A DNA stretch of 9,106 bases from assembly GCA_031271275.1 (NCBI GenBank), contig JAISWA010000012.1, positions 1 to 9,106 of the forward strand, read 5' to 3'. The notes beneath the pieces are model-generated. The model ran no database searches, was not told where the DNA came from, and saw only the letters and a list, made by a program, of their open reading frames with translations. This stretch comes from Clostridiales bacterium (GTDB taxonomy: Bacteria; Bacillota; Clostridia; Lachnospirales; WQUN01). The stretch's first letter is position 1; every line of letters starts with the position of its first letter. Below are positions 6,974 to 9,106 of this stretch, in pieces. Position numbers and translations under genes: made by a program.

Positions 6974-7781
6974 CGATTGCGCAATACTCCGTTATCGTAT
7001 TAAGCAGCGTCTCGTAATCCACCGGTTTTTGCAAGAAACCGTTCATCCCGGCTTCCAACAGGAGCGCAACGTCTTCGCCGCCCGTGTTGGCGGTGAGCGC
7101 GACAATGGGGATTGCCCGGGCGTTTTGGCAGGTCAGGCGGCGTATTTCCCTTGCGGCTTCCAACCCGTCCGTTCCCGGCATATGTATGTCCATTAAAATC
7201 AGCGAAAATTTCCCCGGCGCGGAGGAGAACTTTTCCACCGCCTCGCGCCCGTCGCAGGCAAATACCAACGTCAAACCCTTGATGTCGGAAAGCATCGCCC
7301 CTATTAACTCCCGGTTTATTTCCACGTCTTCGGCAATTAAAATGCTTTTCCCGGCAAGGACGCTGTTTGGGGAAAGTTTATTTTCCTCCCCGCGAAGGGG
7401 CAAGCGCTCGCTAATCCGCAAGTTTAACCGGCTCACCAACGCCGAAGCGCCCCCGTCTTTCCGCCTTACGCAATAATCGGAAGCGCCCATGGCAAACGCG
7501 GCGCGTTCGTCGCCGGCGTCGTCCCGCTCCGCGAGAAACAGCACCGGAATGTTTTTTTCCCGGGCTTTTTGATTGATTCTTTGGGAAATGACAAACGCCG
7601 CCTTATCGGCGCCGCAAACAGGCAGCACGACGGCGTCCGCGTTGTTTAAATCCGTTTCGCCGGGTGAAGCGGGGCTTCCGGAGGCGATGCTTACGTCAAA
7701 GTCACGCATAATCGCGGCTTTTATTTCGGCAAGCAGCCGAGGGTCGCCGCATATGACCAATACCCGTTTCTTTTTTGGCAC
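6960..7781 (-). CDS. Tandem receiver protein: degenerate REC followed by intact REC, no output domain
   Basis: With the GTG start at 7781 the protein has 273 residues. The first receiver-like domain (about 6-126) keeps the fold pattern (RVLVICGDPRLL, NIPVLFLAE, GASDYCVRRK) but has lost key residues: the phosphoacceptor position reads VVLPV (Pro54), the conserved Thr is Ala84 and the Lys position is Arg106. The second (about 146-265) is canonical: Glu151/Asp152, phosphoacceptor Asp198 in LILMDIHMPG, Thr230 and Lys252 in LQKPVD. There is no DNA-binding or enzymatic domain, so it probably acts by protein contact or as a phosphate carrier. The layout resembles the tail of a hybrid histidine kinase, but no kinase lies upstream here. 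The frame extends upstream to a TTG at 7877, but that codon lies in a terminator stem and upstream of a -10 box. The GTG has only a G-rich upstream stretch as a binding site, so the start is uncertain. Confidence 0.85.
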   Translation of the reverse strand: MPKKKRVLVICGDPRLLAEIKAAIMRDFDVSIASGSPASPGETDLNNADAVVLPVCGADKAAFVISQRINQKAREKNIPVLFLAERDDAGDERAAFAMGASDYCVRRKDGGASALVSRLNLRISERLPLRGEENKLSPNSVLAGKSILIAEDVEINRELIGAMLSDIKGLTLVFACDGREAVEKFSSAPGKFSLILMDIHMPGTDGLEAAREIRRLTCQNARAIPIVALTANTGGEDVALLLEAGMNGFLQKPVDYETLLNTITEYCAIVAYS

Positions 7782-7824
7782 CCTTCCCCGCCCCCGTAAC
7801 TTCGCACATTTCTTTTCGTCCCTT

Positions 7825-7853
7825 AGTATAACGCAATGGCAGGCGCGTTTGTA
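7825..7853 (-). promoter_or_regulatory. Candidate promoter of the tandem receiver gene
   Basis: A TATACT box (- strand, 7825-7830) lies 43 bases before the GTG at 7781. It is embedded in AGTATAACGCAATGGC (+ strand, 7825-7840), 14 of 16 identical to the motif before the HD-GYP gene. The -35 (TACAAA at 7848-7853, 17-base spacer) is poor, which may point to an activator. Confidence 0.45.
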
Positions 7854-7865
7854 TACGACGGTATA

Positions 7866-7910
7866 AAAAATACGCAAACATTGGCTGAAAACTGCCGTTT
7901 GCGTATTTTT
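7866..7910 (-). terminator. Strong intrinsic terminator of the toxin-antitoxin operon
   Basis: A perfect 14-base inverted repeat, AAAAATACGCAAAC (7866-7879) with GTTTGCGTATTTTT (7897-7910), surrounds a 17-base loop. On the - strand it ends in a run of T. It lies downstream of the antitoxin gene and before the receiver gene promoter, and could also work in the other direction. Confidence 0.8.
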
Positions 7911-8033
7911 AAATTACCGAAAAACCTTGTTACTTACAGCGTTTGAAGGCGCATTACATATAATTCCAAGAAGCTTCCCGGACATATTCCCCCGCCTCAA
8001 TGTCCGATAAATTAGCCGTTCCGCCGGGGCGCT

Positions 8034-8360
8034 TTAAACTGTCGATTCTGTTACCTGTGCATATCCGCCTGTGTCTGGCACAATGGCAAGCGTATACCCT
8101 AACGGCTTTAATATCTTGAATATGGTATCAATCTGCGGCGTGGTCTGCATACGCTCCAAGCGGGCTATCGCCGGTTGTTTTACGCCTGACATTTCAGCAA
8201 GCCGCTTTTGTGATATGCCCTTTTGCTCCCGTGCCTCAATCAGCTTGCCTACTAACGCCGTTTCGAGCTGTATCGCGTCTTTTTCGGCTTGTGTCAAAGC
8301 GGACGCTTCCCATAAATCTTCAAACGTTGTAAACGTATCGCCTTTAATGGTTAAGCCCAT
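8034..8360 (-). CDS. XRE-family antitoxin of a type II toxin-antitoxin module (HigA-like)
   Basis: The protein has 108 residues from the ATG at 8360. A helix-turn-helix covers about 37-88 (ALVGKLIEAREQKG, SQKRLAEMSGVKQPAIARLE, TPQIDTIFKILKPLG), followed by LAIVP, the pattern of antitoxins paired with Gp49/HigB-like toxins. The N-terminal stretch MGLTIKGDTFTTFEDLW is probably the toxin-neutralising part. It should bind the toxin and repress its own promoter (operator at 8739-8762). The toxin stop TAA (8362-8364) is one base before this ATG (TAAcATG), suggesting translational coupling. An alternative ATG at 8372 would overlap the toxin by 11 bases and add four residues, but its AAGG is only one base away. 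Compared with the neighbouring genes the codons are visibly AT-richer, consistent with acquisition by transfer. Confidence 0.9.
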   Translation of the reverse strand: MGLTIKGDTFTTFEDLWEASALTQAEKDAIQLETALVGKLIEAREQKGISQKRLAEMSGVKQPAIARLERMQTTPQIDTIFKILKPLGYTLAIVPDTGGYAQVTESTV

Positions 8361-8361
8361 G

Positions 8362-8727
8362 TTATGCACCATACCTTTCTATAAAATCTTTCATGTTCCG
8401 CTCTGCCTTTTTTATTTCCTGCGGCGGTGTTTTCTGTGCCTTTTTTGTAAAGTGGTGAAGCAATACGAAAACATTATCTTTCCAGTATGCAAAGAATATT
8501 CTATCATTTACCGGTCTAAGCTCCCACAATTCTGTCCCCTCAATGCGTTTAATTGTTGGTTCGCCGATAGAAACGCCGTAATTGCGTAAGCGGTCGATAT
8601 AGCTTAAAATTTTAGTATATTTTATTCTTGCGTCTTTGCTCGTATTTATTTTGTCGCTAAGCCCATTGATATAATCCGCTATTTCATCATTCCCGGCGCG
8701 GTCTTTATAAGTGATTACATTATGCAT
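8362..8727 (-). CDS. RelE/ParE-superfamily toxin, Gp49/HigB-like
   Basis: The protein has 121 residues from the ATG at 8727, typical of the family. Family features are a basic N-terminal half with helices (DARIKYTKILSYIDRL), the strand motif LWELRP (67-72) followed by DRIFFAY (75-81), VLLHHF (88-93), KKAQKTP (95-101) and a C-terminal helix EIKKAERNMKDFI. Members of this family are mRNA-cleaving, usually ribosome-dependent toxins, so it should cut mRNA in the cytoplasm unless bound by the following antitoxin. The toxin-first gene order is the HigBA order. The start at 8727 has GTGAGG 5 bases upstream. An in-frame ATG at 8748 is unlikely because it overlaps the -10 box. No truncation or lost key block is seen, so the module appears intact. 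Confidence 0.92.
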   Translation of the reverse strand: MHNVITYKDRAGNDEIADYINGLSDKINTSKDARIKYTKILSYIDRLRNYGVSIGEPTIKRIEGTELWELRPVNDRIFFAYWKDNVFVLLHHFTKKAQKTPPQEIKKAERNMKDFIERYGA

Positions 8728-8732
8728 ACGAT

Positions 8733-8738
8733 CCTCAC
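8733..8738 (-). promoter_or_regulatory. Toxin ribosome binding site
   Basis: GTGAGG on the - strand lies 5 bases before the ATG at 8727 and decides the start against the ATG at 8748. Confidence 0.7.
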
Positions 8739-8762
8739 CCAAAGACATTATAACATCTTTGG
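8739..8762 (-). promoter_or_regulatory. Toxin-antitoxin promoter with palindromic operator over the -10 box
   Basis: CCAAAGA (8739-8745) and TCTTTGG (8756-8762) form a perfect 7-base inverted repeat around a central palindrome TTATAA (8748-8753). The - strand -10 box TATAAT (8747-8752) lies inside it. The best -35 candidate is TTTACT at 8772-8777 with a long 19-base spacer. Placement is as expected for autorepression by the antitoxin or the toxin-antitoxin complex. Confidence 0.75.
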
Positions 8763-8789
8763 TCTTGGAAAAGTAAATGGTCGCAACAT

Positions 8790-8816
8790 AAAAGCCGCCC
8801 GCGAGGGACGGCTTTT
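8790..8816 (-). terminator. Intrinsic terminator of the surface-protein gene
   Basis: AAAAGCCG (8790-8797) pairs with CGGCTTTT (8809-8816). An inner CCC/GGG pairing is capped by a GCGA tetraloop and there is one bulged A. It ends in T residues on either strand, lies 57 bases past the surface-protein stop, and insulates the toxin-antitoxin promoter. Confidence 0.85.
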
Positions 8817-8848
8817 AATAGCTGACGATTTGCTAATGATTTGCTCAC

Positions 8849-8890
8849 GCTTTGTTTATCTTGCGGCTTTGTTTACCTTGCGGCTTTTTT
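8849..8890. repeat. 17-base tandem repeat at the end of the surface-protein gene
   Basis: GCTTTGTTTATCTTGCG (8849-8865) is followed by GCTTTGTTTACCTTGCG (8866-8882), with one mismatch, and a partial third copy starting GCTTTTTT (8883-8890). The repeat spans the stop codon (8873-8875) of the surface-protein gene. Bases 8860-8875 are identical to 620-635, within the terminator hairpin on the left of the window. Confidence 0.8.
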
Positions 8891-9106
8891 CCTGATCAAC
8901 AGCCCGGCGAGCAGCGCGGCAAGACCGAAGCCTGTAAGCACCGCGGACAGGGGCGTTTCGCCGGTCTTGGGCATTTCAAGCAGCCCAAGGGGGATTTCAT
9001 CGCTGAACACCCATGTGTCGTCGCTTGGGTCGTCGGGGTCGCCGACGTCGAAGGTCCATACGCCGAGGGGGATGTCGTTTTCGTCAAACTCGATGTAGGT
9101 GAAGTC
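8873..9106 (-). CDS. C-terminal end of a sortase-anchored surface protein, 5' part outside the window
   Basis: 77 residues are visible before a TAA stop. An acidic stretch (EFDENDIPLGVWTFDVGDPD, then DPSDDTW) leads to a repeated DIPLG/EIPLG motif and the sorting signal MPKTGE (residues 45-50 of the fragment). A hydrophobic segment (about 52-70, LSAVLTGFGLAALLAGLL) and the basic tail IRKKAAR follow. This is the three-part cell-wall sorting signal: a class-A-type sortase should cleave between Thr and Gly of MPKTG and link the protein to peptidoglycan. Met in the first position instead of Leu is a known variant in clostridia. The domains that would give its function (adhesin, enzyme or other) lie beyond the right edge. 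The last codons coincide with a 17-base tandem repeat. Confidence 0.88.
   Translation of the reverse strand, partial: DFTYIEFDENDIPLGVWTFDVGDPDDPSDDTWVFSDEIPLGLLEMPKTGETPLSAVLTGFGLAALLAGLLIRKKAAR

Noticed and set aside
7782..7877. N-terminal extension of the tandem receiver protein from a TTG
   Set aside because: The TTG is inside the terminator stem and the extension spans a -10 box; the receiver fold starts only after the GTG at 7781.
7979..8006. Hairpin CGGACAT/ATGTCCG as a second terminator after the antitoxin
   Set aside because: It is not followed by a T-run on either strand; the 7866-7910 hairpin is the clear terminator.

Overview
The window looks like part of a chromosome from a fairly GC-rich Gram-positive bacterium, most likely a clostridial Firmicute (Oscillospiraceae-like). 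This is inferred from a lipobox lipoprotein, a C-terminal sortase signal of the MPKTG type followed by a membrane segment and an RKK tail, GGAGG-type ribosome binding sites, and the gene families present. No rRNA, tRNA, CRISPR array, transposase or phage structural gene was seen.

Left part (1-5516, + strand): the window opens inside a secreted lipoprotein gene, followed by a hairpin with a T-rich tail. Then come two overlapping ABC exporter half-transporter genes and, 21 bases later, a family M29 metallo-aminopeptidase gene; the three look like one operon. The two half-transporters form a textbook asymmetric heterodimer. The first has Asp instead of the catalytic Glu after Walker B and Gln instead of the switch His. 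The second has both canonical residues but a changed signature motif (LSSGQ). One ATP site is therefore predicted to be degenerate and the other active.

Middle (5517-5860): this gap between convergent genes is filled by three imperfect palindromic units on a 90-base period, then by a 23-24 base tandem repeat that begins inside the last codons of the neighbouring gene.

Right part (5850-9106, all - strand): an HD-GYP response regulator (predicted cyclic-di-GMP phosphodiesterase) lies downstream of a protein with one degenerate and one intact receiver domain. Each gene has a -10 box inside a nearly identical 16-base motif 36-43 bases before its start, so they are probably co-regulated. Further right is a type II toxin-antitoxin operon (Gp49/HigB-like toxin, then XRE antitoxin) with a palindromic operator over its -10 box. 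It is bounded by two strong hairpin terminators. Last is the C-terminal end of a cell-wall-anchored surface protein.

Most of this is recognisable accessory and housekeeping gene content. No clearly undescribed multi-gene system was found. The points most worth a second look are the shared response-regulator promoter motif, the toxin-antitoxin operator with the start reassignment it forces, the terminator-like hairpin pressed against the exporter ribosome binding site, and the structured repeat arrays.
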